A stretch of DNA of 64,000 nucleotides from Oscillatoria sp. SIO1A7. Lineage in GTDB: Bacteria > Cyanobacteriota > Cyanobacteriia > Cyanobacteriales > Laspinemataceae. Positions 43,226 through 53,027 of this stretch are shown here, one piece after another. The DNA is taken from NCBI GenBank assembly GCA_010672965.1, contig JAAHFN010000013.1:1-64000 (forward strand), given 5' to 3'. The stretch's first letter is position 1. Every line of letters starts with the position of its first letter. A program made the translations under genes and the position numbers. The notes beneath the pieces are model-generated. The model was not told the DNA's origin and searched no databases. It worked only from the letters and a program-made list of their open reading frames with translations.

Positions 43226-46003
43226 ATGATCGATTGGTATCAACTAAGCGCAACGGAGGCATTAGAAAAACTGGAGACTGATATTAGTATTGGTCTCTCG
43301 GAGGCGGAAGTAAGTCGCCGCCGCGAAAAATATGGTGTGAATGAGTTAATCGAAGGGGGACAAAAAAGTCCTTGGCAAATTTTGTGGGAGCAATTCAGCG
43401 CGCCGCTGGTGGTAATGCTGATTGTAGCGGCAGCAATTTCGACTTTTTTAGAGGATTATAAAAATGCGATCGCTATTATGGCGATTGTCATTCTCAATGC
43501 TTTCATCGGATTTCGCCAAGAATATAATGCCGAACAAGCAATGGCAGCCCTAAAAAGATTGGCGACGCCGACGGTCAAGGTGCGCCGGGACGGTCAGGTG
43601 CAGGAGGTTAGTTCTCGGGATTTGGTGCCCGGGGATATTGTTTTGTTGGAAGCGGGCAACCTCGTCCCCGCAGACGGACGCTTGCTGGAAAGCTTTAATC
43701 TGCGCGTCCAGGAAGCAGCGCTAACAGGGGAGTCGGAGCCGGTAGAAAAAGAAGCGGAAGCTGCTTTCGAGACAGAGCAGGGTTTGGGAGACCGGCTCAA
43801 TATGGTTTATATGGGCACTACTGTTACTTACGGAAGGAGTACGATCGCGATCGCCTCTACTGGTATGGAGACAGAGCTGGGTCATATTGCCAACTTAATC
43901 CAAACTGTCGATAGCGAGCCGACTCTGTTGCAGAAGCGTTTGGAACAGGTGGGGAAAACTCTCGGAGCGATCGCCGTTGCCATTGCCGGGGTAATTTTTA
44001 TTCTCGGTATTTTACGCGGCGAAGACTTCAAAGAAATGTTTCTCACTGCAGTCAGTCTCGTCGTCGCTGCAGTTCCCGAAGGCTTGCCCGCAGTCGTGAC
44101 TATTGCTCTAGCTCTTGGTGCCAACCGGATGCTAAAACGCAACGCTCTCATCCGCAAGCTTCCCGCCGTGGAAACTCTGGGCTCCGTAACTACTATTTGT
44201 TCTGATAAAACCGGCACCCTCACCAAAAACCAAATGACCGTCACTATCCTCGATCTTGTCGGTCAGCGCCTTAACTTCGACTCTCTTGGAAAAAGCAAGG
44301 AAACTGCCCCAGAGCTAACTGCCCCAGAGCTAACCGATCGGCCACAGGTGGGGTTGTTACTTGTGAGCGGAGCCCTCTGCAATGATTCTGTTTTGGAGTC
44401 TAATAGCAATTCTAATAATAAGGAAGGCACGGGGAACGCGATTGGCGATCCGACGGAAACTGCTTTAGCAGTTGCAGGGGCGCGGGTCGGTCTGTGGAAA
44501 GGCGACCTAGAGCGATTATTTCCCCGCATTGCCGAAGTTCCCTTTGACTCCGATCGCAAGCGCATGACCACTCTGCACCAATGCCCCACCGATGGAGCGG
44601 CAATTCCCAATGCCTTGGCTTCCGCTTGGTCTTGGCTGCAAGATAATGGAGCTGCTCCTTCAGTGGTTTTTAGCAAAGGTGCAATTCATAGCTTGTTAGA
44701 TATTTCCGATCGCATTTGGGTAGGCGATCGCCCGGAGCCGCTGGAAAAAACTTGGCGCGATCGCATTTCCGCTATCCACGACGAATTGGCTCAGGATGGC
44801 TTGCGGGTTTTGGCGATCGGCTTTTCTCCCATTGATAGCAATATACTGCCTATAGGCGAACAAGTAAGGGAACAAATCTTAGAAAGCAATCTGATTTTTC
44901 TAGGCTTAGTGGGGATGATTGACCCAGCCAGACCGGAGGTAAAAACTGCGATCGCAACCTGCCAAAGCGCTGGCATTCGTCCGGTTATGATTACCGGAGA
45001 TCACCAGCTTACTGCCCGACATATTGCCACGGAGCTGGGCATTACCAAATCCGGCGGCGTGATGGCAGGTCAAGCATTGAATAGCATATCTACTGAAGAA
45101 CTGGAAAAAAATGTCGAAGGCATTGGCGTATTCGCCCGAGTCTCTCCAGAACACAAACTCAATATCGTCCAAGCCTTGCAAAGCCGAGGACATATTGTTG
45201 CGATGACTGGGGATGGCGTCAACGATGCACCCGCTCTGAAAAAAGCAGATATCGGCGTGGCGATGGGGATTACTGGCACGGACGTAGCCAAAGAAGCTTC
45301 GGATATGGTTCTGGAAAATGACAACTTCGCCACGATTGTGGCTGCTGTCGAAGAAGGGCGAACTATATACGACAATATCCGCAAATTCATTAAGTATGTT
45401 TTAACTGGCAATGGCGGCGAACTTTGGGTAATTCTCCTGGCTCCTTTTTGGGGAATGCCCTTGCCCTTGGAACCTTTGCAGATTCTTTGGGTTAACTTAA
45501 TTGCCGATGGTCTGCTGGCTCTGGCTCTGAGCGTCGAACCCGGGGAGAGCAATGTCATGCGGCGATCGCCCTATAAGCCAAATGAAAGTATTTTTGGTCG
45601 CGGCATGGGAATCGATATTGTTTGGATTGCTCTGGTTCTGGGCATTATTTTGTTGGGAGTTGCGATCGCCTATTACGACCCGGAAGCTCCAGAACAAATA
45701 CTCATGCGAACTATGGTATTTAGCACCCTATCCTTTTCTCGGATTGGACTGGCTCTGGCTATCCGCTCCGATCGCGATTCCTTATTACAAATAGGATTGC
45801 TCTCGAACAAGCCGATGCTAGCTGTAGTTATCGTTACCTTTATCTTGCAACTAGCTCTTCTATATGCTCCCTGGCTACCGGGCATCTTTGGAACCGTCGC
45901 CTTATCCGCAACAAACTTAGCGATAGTTTTGGGCTTGAGCCTCGCAATGTTTTTGGCAGTAGAAGCGAAAAAGTTTTTCCTGCGACTCCAAAATCGGGAT
46001 TAA
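43226..46003 (+). CDS. P-type cation-transporting ATPase, type II (Ca2+-ATPase-like)
   Basis: A 925-residue membrane pump with AAGGAGG before the ATG. An N-terminal cation-ATPase domain ([16 protein letters not shown]) is followed by the actuator loop with [10 protein letters not shown] (TGES), the phosphorylation motif [10 protein letters not shown] with Asp327, the nucleotide-binding domain, and the hinge [17 protein letters not shown]. Transmembrane helix 4 carries [11 protein letters not shown] and helix 6 [12 protein letters not shown], which match the calcium-site patterns of SERCA/PacL-type IIA pumps. About ten helices can be traced, and the C-terminal cation-ATPase domain is present. 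It probably expels Ca2+ from the cytoplasm; a related divalent cation is possible. No regulator is adjacent. Confidence 0.93.
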   Translation: MIDWYQLSATEALEKLETDISIGLSEAEVSRRREKYGVNELIEGGQKSPWQILWEQFSAPLVVMLIVAAAISTFLEDYKNAIAIMAIVILNAFIGFRQEYNAEQAMAALKRLATPTVKVRRDGQVQEVSSRDLVPGDIVLLEAGNLVPADGRLLESFNLRVQEAALTGESEPVEKEAEAAFETEQGLGDRLNMVYMGTTVTYGRSTIAIASTGMETELGHIANLIQTVDSEPTLLQKRLEQVGKTLGAIAVAIAGVIFILGILRGEDFKEMFLTAVSLVVAAVPEGLPAVVTIALALGANRMLKRNALIRKLPAVETLGSVTTICSDKTGTLTKNQMTVTILDLVGQRLNFDSLGKSKETAPELTAPELTDRPQVGLLLVSGALCNDSVLESNSNSNNKEGTGNAIGDPTETALAVAGARVGLWKGDLERLFPRIAEVPFDSDRKRMTTLHQCPTDGAAIPNALASAWSWLQDNGAAPSVVFSKGAIHSLLDISDRIWVGDRPEPLEKTWRDRISAIHDELAQDGLRVLAIGFSPIDSNILPIGEQVREQILESNLIFLGLVGMIDPARPEVKTAIATCQSAGIRPVMITGDHQLTARHIATELGITKSGGVMAGQALNSISTEELEKNVEGIGVFARVSPEHKLNIVQALQSRGHIVAMTGDGVNDAPALKKADIGVAMGITGTDVAKEASDMVLENDNFATIVAAVEEGRTIYDNIRKFIKYVLTGNGGELWVILLAPFWGMPLPLEPLQILWVNLIADGLLALALSVEPGESNVMRRSPYKPNESIFGRGMGIDIVWIALVLGIILLGVAIAYYDPEAPEQILMRTMVFSTLSFSRIGLALAIRSDRDSLLQIGLLSNKPMLAVVIVTFILQLALLYAPWLPGIFGTVALSATNLAIVLGLSLAMFLAVEAKKFFLRLQNRD

Positions 46004-46005
46004 GG

Positions 46006-46100
46006 TAATTGGGCATTGGGCCGAAGGGCATTGGGCCGAAGGGCATTGGACATTGGGTATAACTAGGGTGTAGGGTGTAGGGTGTAGGGTGTAGGATTTG
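46006..46100. repeat. TTGGGCCGAAGGGCA and GTGTAGG repeats
   Basis: Tandem words between the ATPase and the transglutaminase-like gene; same families as at 18800 and 27410. Confidence 0.85.
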
Positions 46101-46179
46101 TAGGGGCGTAGGCGGAGCCTGCCCGACGGAGGGCATATGGCATTCGCCTGGAGAAAAACTAGAAAAAATCCGAATCAAC

Positions 46180-46821
46180 ATGAAAGAATATTTGCAAGCA
46201 AGCGAGGCGATCGATTGGCAACATAATGCGATTTTGGAGCTAGCTCGGGAGATAAGAGCAGAAGTCAAAAGAAAAAATGAAACAGAACATCAAACAGAAG
46301 CTCAAACAGAACTAGCGATCGCCAAAGCTACATTCGAGTGGGTTCGCGATCGGATTTATCACAGCTCTGACTATCAAATGAACCCGATTACCTGGCGGGC
46401 TTCCGACGTACTCCAGCACAAAACGGGTTTTTGCTATGCTAAAAGTCACTTATTGGCAGCCTTGCTGCGAGCCAATGGCATTCCCACAGGTTTTTGCTAT
46501 CAGCGCTTGAGCGTAGACGATCGAGGCGCTCCCTACTCCTTACATGGTTTCAACGCAGCCTATTTACCCGCAATTGGCTGGTATCGTTTCGATGCCAGAG
46601 GCAATCGGCCAGATGTTAACGCACAGTTCGTACCTCCCAAAGAGCAACTGGCCTATCAGCCCAAGCTGCCGGAAGAAGCGGATTTTGATAATATTTTACC
46701 CGAGCCTTTGCCCTTGGTGCTGCAAGCTTTGCAAACTCATCGCACTTTAGAGGAGCTATACCCTCAGCTTCCAGATGTGTCTCTCGATCGCCTAGAAAAG
46801 TACGGTCTAATTCTCAAGTGA
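46180..46821 (+). CDS. Transglutaminase-like cysteine protease family protein
   Basis: A 213-residue cytoplasmic protein with a transglutaminase-like fold. The catalytic triad is visible as Cys85 (GFCYAKSHLLAALLRANGIP), His122 (SLHGFNAAYL) and Asp138 (YRFDARG). The N-terminal part (EWVRDRIYHSSDYQ) and the C-terminal DFDNIL and LPLVLQAL blocks fit bacterial members of the superfamily, which act as peptidases or amidases rather than true transglutaminases. There is no signal peptide. The substrate is unknown. Confidence 0.88.
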   Translation: MKEYLQASEAIDWQHNAILELAREIRAEVKRKNETEHQTEAQTELAIAKATFEWVRDRIYHSSDYQMNPITWRASDVLQHKTGFCYAKSHLLAALLRANGIPTGFCYQRLSVDDRGAPYSLHGFNAAYLPAIGWYRFDARGNRPDVNAQFVPPKEQLAYQPKLPEEADFDNILPEPLPLVLQALQTHRTLEELYPQLPDVSLDRLEKYGLILK

Positions 46822-47014
46822 GAATCATAGATACAGGACTTACACAAACGGTCAGTTTTATCGATACAGATAGTCTCTGGTGCGCAATGATCGCGCTACA
46901 TAGAGAGTAGCTGCGTAAGTCCTGAAATCGTAATTTTTGGCAAAATATTTCTTATAGGAAAGCGATATATTGTCTCCCTCAAAACGCCCAGTATTTTTAA
47001 CAGAAAAATTTACC

Positions 47015-47734
47015 ATGCACGATAATCAATGGGTTTGCATCACTTGCGGCTATAATATGATTGGCGAAATGCCGGATAATTGTCCCTTCTGCGGGGTCGG
47101 CCAAGACAAATTCGTGACTTGGGAACAAGCAGAGCAGACTTACCGAGTTACGCCACAGCGAGTTAGCGATCGCGTTACCCAGTTGCGCTCCCTGCCCCGT
47201 CTGGGCATAGAACATGCAGCCTATCGCATAGAAACCGATAACGGTGCGGTCTGGATTGATTGTCCGTCAGCTTTTAATCGAGACCTGGAACCAGTGCAAT
47301 CTATCTATTTTACTCATAAAGATTTTCTCGGCGCATCCAATCAGTATCGCGAGCTTTGGGGTGCGAAAGTTAACTTGCACGCTCTCGACGCAGAGCATCC
47401 CCTAGTCAAACTATTTCCTATCGATCTCCCCTTTACCGGCGACTTTGTAGAAAATGGTATTGAAGCTTTTCATATTGGCGGGCATAGCCCAGGCTTTACT
47501 ATCTATATTTACGATAAGGTGCTGTTTGTCTGCGACTATGCATTTCCTCCGGGCTCAAAAATGCGCCTCAACCCATTTGGTCCGAAAGAGGAGACGCGCA
47601 ACGGCGGCCAAAAGATTCTAGAAATTATTGCCGAACGAGCGATCGATACAGTGTGCGGCTATAACTATTTTGTCGAATTCGACCCTTGGCTAAAAGATTT
47701 TGAACGCCTATTCAATGGAACTAAGACTGGCTAG
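47015..47734 (+). CDS. Rubredoxin-like domain fused to a degenerate metallo-beta-lactamase fold
   Basis: A 239-residue protein from the ATG at 47015 (a TTG at 46970 is also in frame). The N-terminus is a rubredoxin-type iron knuckle: Cys8, Cys11, Cys23 and Cys26 in CITCGY and CPFCG. The remainder follows the metallo-beta-lactamase fold (AVWIDCPSAFN, then IYFTHKDFLGASNQY, FHIGGHSPGF, FVCDYAF, VCGYNYF). The usual HxHxDH motif is reduced to THKDFLGAS, so the standard dinuclear site cannot form in full, although HIGGH and the CDY aspartate remain. It could bind one metal or act in electron transfer. The start is chosen to give a rubredoxin domain near the N-terminus. Confidence 0.8.
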   Translation: MHDNQWVCITCGYNMIGEMPDNCPFCGVGQDKFVTWEQAEQTYRVTPQRVSDRVTQLRSLPRLGIEHAAYRIETDNGAVWIDCPSAFNRDLEPVQSIYFTHKDFLGASNQYRELWGAKVNLHALDAEHPLVKLFPIDLPFTGDFVENGIEAFHIGGHSPGFTIYIYDKVLFVCDYAFPPGSKMRLNPFGPKEETRNGGQKILEIIAERAIDTVCGYNYFVEFDPWLKDFERLFNGTKTG

Positions 47735-47815
47735 CGATCTTTCTTATAACTTATACACGGACTACGCGGTGCTAACCTACTGGAGCGTCCGTTCAGTAAA
47801 AAGACTTTACAGCAA

Positions 47816-47878
47816 GGGCGAAGCATTCCAATACATTTTTGCTCCCAAGATTCAAAAATGTATTGGAATGCTTCGCCC
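47816..47878. repeat. Perfect 26-base inverted repeat (MITE B core)
   Basis: The arms at 47816-47841 and 47853-47878 are exactly complementary, starting GGGCGAAGCATTCCAATAC, with an 11-base loop. The outer family-B ends are missing. It sits between two convergent genes, where it could also act as a terminator. Confidence 0.9.
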
Positions 47879-47928
47879 CTACGACCAAATTAGTTTCCCA
47901 AAGCTGAGATTTTCTCCTTTCTACGCCA

Positions 47929-48171
47929 TTAGCTCGCCCGAGCAGTTAAACGTAAATCTACTGTTATGGGAATTTCAAATATATTACTGGCTTGGAAGCG
48001 CTGAGAGAAAAATAGCACCTCCAAATTCTCAATCTCATTGGTAACTGGATTAAATCGGGCGATTACTCCATCTTCGATTTGCTCCGATTCCTGTTCTTTG
48101 TAAGGGGGTAGCTTGTTAATATAAAGGATATCCCCTTCCCGGTCATATTTTAAAGTCAGCTTTTCTTCCAT
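47929..48171 (-). CDS. DUF2283-family protein
   Basis: An 80-residue protein. The pattern LTLKYDREGDILYINKLPPYKEQESEQIEDGVIARFNPVTNEIENLEVLFFSQRF matches DUF2283: a YDxExDxLYI start, a central DGVIARF and a C-terminal EIENLEVLxF. Family members are 60-80 residue single-domain proteins of unknown function, some of them in toxin-antitoxin-like gene pairs. Upstream on the same strand is a small coiled-coil gene ending within 30-90 bases, so a two-gene unit is possible. Confidence 0.8.
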   Translation of the reverse strand: MEEKLTLKYDREGDILYINKLPPYKEQESEQIEDGVIARFNPVTNEIENLEVLFFSQRFQASNIFEIPITVDLRLTARAS

Positions 48172-48199
48172 TCTACCTTTCCTTTTGGCAGCTTTCGAT

Positions 48200-48441
48200 C
48201 TATTTGCCTGCCACTGTAGAAATAATAACTGTCACCGTTGCGGCAGCAATTAGGCTAAAGGCTACTGCACTACCCATTGGGTTGCTTTTTGATAGTTCTC
48301 AAATTTCTGGTTAAACTGCTCCACCTTCTGGTTGATCTGCTCCACCTTCTGGTTGGTCTGCTCCACCTCTAGCTTGAGTTCCCGCAGCTCGGCTAGCACC
48401 TGGTTATCGAAATCCTGTCTTGGGTCTGTGGCTTGGGTCAT
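48200..48441 (-). pseudogene. Small coiled-coil membrane protein gene with a frameshift
   Basis: The frame from ATG at 48441 gives 59 residues ending at TAG 48262: MTQATDPRQDFDN, then a coiled coil with three EQxNQKV heptads and YQKATQWVVQ. One base out of frame, the sequence continues as GSAVAFSLIAAATVTVIIST before a stop at 48200, a clean transmembrane helix. Cyanobacteria commonly carry small proteins with a coiled coil followed directly by a C-terminal membrane helix, so the two parts probably belonged together. Either a one-base indel broke the gene, or the 59-residue soluble coiled coil is the product. Too short for ordinary ORF cut-offs. Confidence 0.65.
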
Positions 48442-48518
48442 TGGAAATTACACTTCGCTTTCCTACACTTATAATTGTATCAAAAATAATGGAGAAAATT
48501 ACACTTCGCATATTTTAT

Positions 48519-48616
48519 TTAAAATTGTAGGGAGCGGTTCAGGAACGATTGATATGGTTGGGTTGAGTTTCGTTCCTCAACCGCTCCCTACAGTCATGCA
48601 CAATTTTAGATTTGCC
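48519..48616. repeat. MITE family D, copy 2
   Basis: AAAATTGTAGGGAGCGGTTC and the inverse arm GAACG...CCGCTCCCTACAG are bounded by CACAATTTTAGATTTGCC. The ends match copy 1 at 12656, while the arms differ. Confidence 0.7.
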
Positions 48617-48671
48617 AATCCACTAGGATATAGATTGGTAAAATATCTTATATTAGATTAGGGAAGCGAAT

Positions 48672-50708
48672 ATGAGTAAGTCATCTGGAGCGATCGCAAC
48701 GAATACGGCAGGGGGATTTCGTCTGGAAGCGCCGTTTGAACCGACGGGGGACCAGCCCCAGGCGATCGCCCAAACAATCGCGAATATCGAGGCAGGGCAT
48801 CCTTTCCAGACTTTACTGGGGGCGACGGGCACTGGCAAAACTTTTACCATTGCCGCTGCGATCGCCCAGATAGGTCGGCCTACCCTGGTACTGGCTCACA
48901 ACAAAACTCTCGCGGCTCAACTATGCAACGAATTGCGAGAATTTTTCCCCAAAAACGCCGTAGAATACTTCGTTTCTTACTACGACTACTACCAACCCGA
49001 AGCCTACATTCCCGTCAGCGACACTTATATAGAAAAAACCGCCTCTATTAACGACGAGATTGATATGCTGCGGCATTCGGCTACTCGCTCCCTATTTGAA
49101 AGACGGGATGTTATCGTCGTTGCTTCTATTAGTTGCATCTACGGTTTGGGAATTCCCGCCGAATACCTTAGAGCTGCTATCCCCTTACGGGTCGGAGAAG
49201 AAATAGACCAACGCCAACTCCTGCGAGACTTGGCCGCCGTACAATATAGCCGCAACGACCTGGACTTGGGGCGAAGTCGCTTTCGGGTCAAAGGGGACGT
49301 TTTGGAAATTGGGCCAGCCTATGAAGACCGCATTATCCGCGTGGAATTTTTTGGGGATGAAATTGAAGCAATTCGCTACATAGACCCGGTAACCGGCGAG
49401 ATTATCGAGAGCGTGGATAGTTTGAATATCTATCCGGCTCGTCACTTTGTTACTCCAGAAAATGGACTAGAGGCGGCTTGCGAAGCAATTGAAACAGAGC
49501 TAGAAGCGCGGGTTGCGGAATTAGAAAAAAACGGCAAGCTAGTAGAAGCGCAACGCCTAGAGGGGCGCGCTCGCTATGACCTGGAAATGTTGCGAGAGGT
49601 GGGATATTGCAATGGAATAGAAAACTATTCCCGTCATTTGGCCGGTCGCCAAGCGGGAGAGCCCCCAGAATGTTTGGTGGATTATTTTCCCGAAGATTGG
49701 CTGCTGGTTGTGGATGAATCCCATGTGAGCGTTCCTCAAATACGAGGAATGTACAATGGCGACCAATCTCGGAAAAGAGTGCTGATAGAACATGGTTTTC
49801 GCCTTGAGAGTGCTGCTGACAATCGACCGCTAAAAGCAGAAGAGTTTTGGGGTAAAGCGAATCAATGTATATTTGTGTCGGCAACTCCCGGTAATTGGGA
49901 AATAGAAAAGTCTCAAGACCGGGTTGTAGAGCAAATAATTCGTCCGACGGGAGTGATAGACCCAGAAATTTTTGTCCGGCCTACGGAGGGGCAAGTCGAT
50001 GACCTTTTGGCGGAGATTAAAGAGCGTGCCGATCGCAAGGAACGAGTGCTGGTCACGACCCTGACCAAGCGCATGGCCGAAGACCTGACCGAGCATTTCC
50101 AAGATAAAAATATTGGCGTGCGCTATCTACATTCGGATATCGGACCTATAGAGCGGATCGAAATTTTGCAAGCCCTGCGCGAAGGCCAGTTTGACGTATT
50201 GATTGGCGTTAACTTGTTGCGCGAAGGACTGGATTTGCCCGAGGTATCTCTGGTTGCTATTTTAGATGCGGACAAGGAAGGGTTTTTGCGAGCAGAGCGA
50301 TCGCTAATCCAAACTATCGGTCGCGCCGCCCGTCACGTCCGGGGTCAAGCTATTCTCTATGCAGACAATCTGACCGATAGCATGATTAAGGCTATAGACG
50401 AGACCGACCGGCGTCGGGGAATTCAACTCGCCTATAACCGGATGCACGGAATTACCCCTCAGCCGATTGTCAAAAAATCCAGCAATGCAATTCTCTCTTT
50501 TCTCGATATTTCTCGGCGCTTGAATGCTGAGGGAGGAAAACTAAACGATTTGCCTTTACCCGAGGATTTGCCCTTAGAGGATATTCCCGAGCTAATTGGT
50601 AAATTGGAAGCGGAGATGAAAGAAGAGGCCAAAAAACTGGAGTTTGAGAAAGCCGCCGGGTTGCGCGATCGCATTAAGCAATTGCGCGATAAATTAATAG
50701 GACGTTGA
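48672..50708 (+). CDS. uvrB: UvrABC system protein B
   Basis: A 678-residue protein. UvrB hallmarks are continuous: [11 protein letters not shown], Walker [25 protein letters not shown], the beta-hairpin [103 protein letters not shown], and a C-terminal UVR motif ([16 protein letters not shown]) that contacts UvrC. Length is normal for the family. UvrB is the damage-verifying helicase of nucleotide excision repair. No other uvr gene is in the window, as is usual in cyanobacteria. Confidence 0.98.
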   Translation: MSKSSGAIATNTAGGFRLEAPFEPTGDQPQAIAQTIANIEAGHPFQTLLGATGTGKTFTIAAAIAQIGRPTLVLAHNKTLAAQLCNELREFFPKNAVEYFVSYYDYYQPEAYIPVSDTYIEKTASINDEIDMLRHSATRSLFERRDVIVVASISCIYGLGIPAEYLRAAIPLRVGEEIDQRQLLRDLAAVQYSRNDLDLGRSRFRVKGDVLEIGPAYEDRIIRVEFFGDEIEAIRYIDPVTGEIIESVDSLNIYPARHFVTPENGLEAACEAIETELEARVAELEKNGKLVEAQRLEGRARYDLEMLREVGYCNGIENYSRHLAGRQAGEPPECLVDYFPEDWLLVVDESHVSVPQIRGMYNGDQSRKRVLIEHGFRLESAADNRPLKAEEFWGKANQCIFVSATPGNWEIEKSQDRVVEQIIRPTGVIDPEIFVRPTEGQVDDLLAEIKERADRKERVLVTTLTKRMAEDLTEHFQDKNIGVRYLHSDIGPIERIEILQALREGQFDVLIGVNLLREGLDLPEVSLVAILDADKEGFLRAERSLIQTIGRAARHVRGQAILYADNLTDSMIKAIDETDRRRGIQLAYNRMHGITPQPIVKKSSNAILSFLDISRRLNAEGGKLNDLPLPEDLPLEDIPELIGKLEAEMKEEAKKLEFEKAAGLRDRIKQLRDKLIGR

Positions 50709-50770
50709 TGCGTAGGACGTTGATGCGCTACCCGTGCGAAAAAATAGCCAAAGATGGAGGAGAAAAACAT

Positions 50771-52303
50771 ATGCTAACAAATGCGATCGCGATATTCTCG
50801 TTTTGGGAAAAAAGACCTAGTGCCGCTCTTAGGAATTCAAAATTCAAAATTCAAAATTCAAAATGCCTTTGGATCCCGGCTGCCGGCCACAAGAGAGCTG
50901 GTGGATTATTTCTGCCGCGCTGCACTAGGACTAAAATCTCGGCGATCGGACTCGCTTTAGTCCTTGCTTTAGTAACTCTGGGGCTGCCGGTACGGGCGCA
51001 AGAAGAAAGCGAAACGAACCAGGAAGCTAATAACGCCAGCCAGTTTGCTCGGGACTGGTGTCAAAAGCGGGCAAATCTTGAGGAGGAAGCCCAAACAACA
51101 ATCGAGCTTCTTTTGCGAAAAGTAGGAGCGACGGAATGCGAGGAGGCATCCAAGAGGCTGGCTAGCTTAAGCAAACTAGACCTGAAAGGCAATCAAGTTA
51201 TAGATATCGCCCCACTCTCAGCACTGACCAATCTAACCGATCTGAATCTCAGCAGCAATAAAATTCAAGACATTAGCCCCTTATCCAAGCTCGTCAATTT
51301 AACCAAATTAAATCTAAACGGTAATCATATTGCAGATACAAGCCCTTTATCGGGATTGAACAAACTGACCGAACTGGCTCTCAGTATTAATCAGATCGCA
51401 GATATTAGCCCGCTGTCAGGGCTGAGCAATCTAAGAATATTAGAGCTGAGTACCAATCAAATTGCAGACCTTAGTCCCCTCCAATCCGATACGGCTCTAG
51501 CCCAACTAGATTTAAAAAATAATCAAATAGAGGATATTAGCCCTTTAGGGAGACTGACGAATCTCGTCCAGCTAGACCTAGAAACAAATAAAATCGCCGA
51601 CATTAAAATTATTTCGGCACTCACAAAACTCAAGCAACTATCCCTTAATCGCAATGAAATTGCCGATATTAGCAGTCTTTCGGCACTAACGAAACTCAAC
51701 CAACTGTCCCTGAATCGCAATCAAGTTGCTGACATCGGCGCGCTATCGACATTAACAAAGCTTAACCAACTGTCTCTCAATTACAATCAAATCGAGGATA
51801 TTAGTGTTCTCTCCGGGCTGACAAATCTGACAAAACTAGATTTGTTCGAGAATAAAATAAAGGATATCGGTTCTATAGCGAACTTGACGAATCTAGCCAA
51901 ACTCGGCCTGAGCGGTAACGAAATTTCCGACCTGAGCCCTCTCTCGGGATTGACGAATCTGACAGGGCTCGGTCTGAGTAACAATCAAATTACCGACCTT
52001 AGTCCTCTCTCGGGATTGACGAATATGATGGGATTGGGGCTGAAGTACAATCAAATTTCCGACCTGAGTCCTCTCTCCGGACTGACCGGCCTAACCGGAC
52101 TCTGGCTTTATGGCAATAAAATATCGGAAGTCAGTCCCCTTTCAGAACTGAAAAACCTAGTTGGACTCGGCCTAGATGATAACCAAATTACAGATATCGC
52201 TTCTCTATCGGAGCTAAGTAATCTGACCTTTCTGAGCGTTAGTAATAATCCTATCGCCAATAAAATATGTCCGGTCACTCCTCGGTCAGTTTGTCGATTA
52301 TAG
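50771..52303 (+). CDS. Secreted leucine-rich-repeat protein (internalin-type LRRs)
   Basis: A 510-residue protein from ATG 50771, which has GGAGGA eight to ten bases upstream; the frame is open further back to 50705. Residues 1-55 are unusual and encoded by repeats (FKIQNSK units, GGLFLPRCTR). The signal-like helix comes only after them (about 56-78, ISAIGLALVLALVTLGL, cleavage near RAQ). Residues about 135-500 form 17 leucine-rich repeats of 22 residues with the consensus LTNLTxLxLxxNxIxDISPLSG, closed by a CPV/VCRL tail. Such bacterial LRRs form an extended binding surface; the partner is unknown. The misplaced signal peptide suggests the true start was altered by repeat insertion. Confidence 0.82.
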   Translation: MLTNAIAIFSFWEKRPSAALRNSKFKIQNSKCLWIPAAGHKRAGGLFLPRCTRTKISAIGLALVLALVTLGLPVRAQEESETNQEANNASQFARDWCQKRANLEEEAQTTIELLLRKVGATECEEASKRLASLSKLDLKGNQVIDIAPLSALTNLTDLNLSSNKIQDISPLSKLVNLTKLNLNGNHIADTSPLSGLNKLTELALSINQIADISPLSGLSNLRILELSTNQIADLSPLQSDTALAQLDLKNNQIEDISPLGRLTNLVQLDLETNKIADIKIISALTKLKQLSLNRNEIADISSLSALTKLNQLSLNRNQVADIGALSTLTKLNQLSLNYNQIEDISVLSGLTNLTKLDLFENKIKDIGSIANLTNLAKLGLSGNEISDLSPLSGLTNLTGLGLSNNQITDLSPLSGLTNMMGLGLKYNQISDLSPLSGLTGLTGLWLYGNKISEVSPLSELKNLVGLGLDDNQITDIASLSELSNLTFLSVSNNPIANKICPVTPRSVCRL

Positions 52304-52305
52304 CA

Positions 52306-52479
52306 TAAGGTAATTTCTGGTAATAAAAGTACCTTATGGATCGGAGCTTCTGCCCCCTCTCGGGAGGGGCTTGGGGGTGGGTACTGCGACCGGGTAAGAA
52401 CCCACCCCTTATTCCCCTCCTGCGGGCGGTGTGGGTGGGTGGAGGGGAAGCGGTACTTTCTTTCCCAGAAGTCTCCTAA
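52306..52479. repeat. Repeat family F, copy 2
   Basis: ATAAGGTAATTTCTGGTAAT to CCCAGAAGTCTCCTAAG, with the same CTCCTGCGGGCGGTGTGGGT body as copy 1. It begins three bases after the LRR stop codon. The rest of the gap to 53027 holds a GGGGCAGCC / GGCTGCCCC hairpin (about 52521-52548) and ACTGGGGAACAGG repeats, but no gene. Confidence 0.78.
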
Positions 52480-53027
52480 GAGTTTTGAGATCGAATCCAT
52501 TTAAACAGTTACAGTATTTGTGGGGGCAGCCGAGTGGCGGTGGCTGCCCCAAGCCCCCCAACCCTAACCAACCCTAACGGAGAAAGCCCAAGAGCGGACA
52601 AAACTTAAAACTCAACACTTACAATTTAAAACTCTCAAGCGAAGATTCTCAATAGAAATAGACAAGAAATCAAGACAAATTGCCAATAACTCACTAGCTA
52701 TAAAAAATGAAGTAATCGCTAGGGAAAGCATTGTTAACTGCTATACCTATTGCTGCGATCGCCAGAAAAGAGACAGAACCATCGTTAAAAAATAAGAAAT
52801 GTAACAAAACCGCCAGCAAAACCCATGTTATATTGTTTAGGAATCTCAGGATATGGCTGCGCCTAGGACTGGGGAACAGGACTGGGGAACAGGACTGGGA
52901 AGCCGAAAGGCCCAGCTAGCAGTCAGTCTTTAGTCTCCCTAAAATTAGACTAAAGTCTGCTATCCGTTGCAACAAATTAAAAGGTAGCCTGCTACTTCTG
53001 TATATTGTGCCTACGCAGAACTCAATT

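Noticed and set aside
47700-48044. 114-codon plus frame after the rubredoxin-type gene
   Set aside because: It runs through the perfect inverted repeat and opposite to the DUF2283 gene, with no conserved content.
52731-52919. 62-codon frame upstream of the trifunctional kinase
   Set aside because: It begins with a non-ATG codon, lacks an RBS and ends in ACTGGGGAACAGG repeats.
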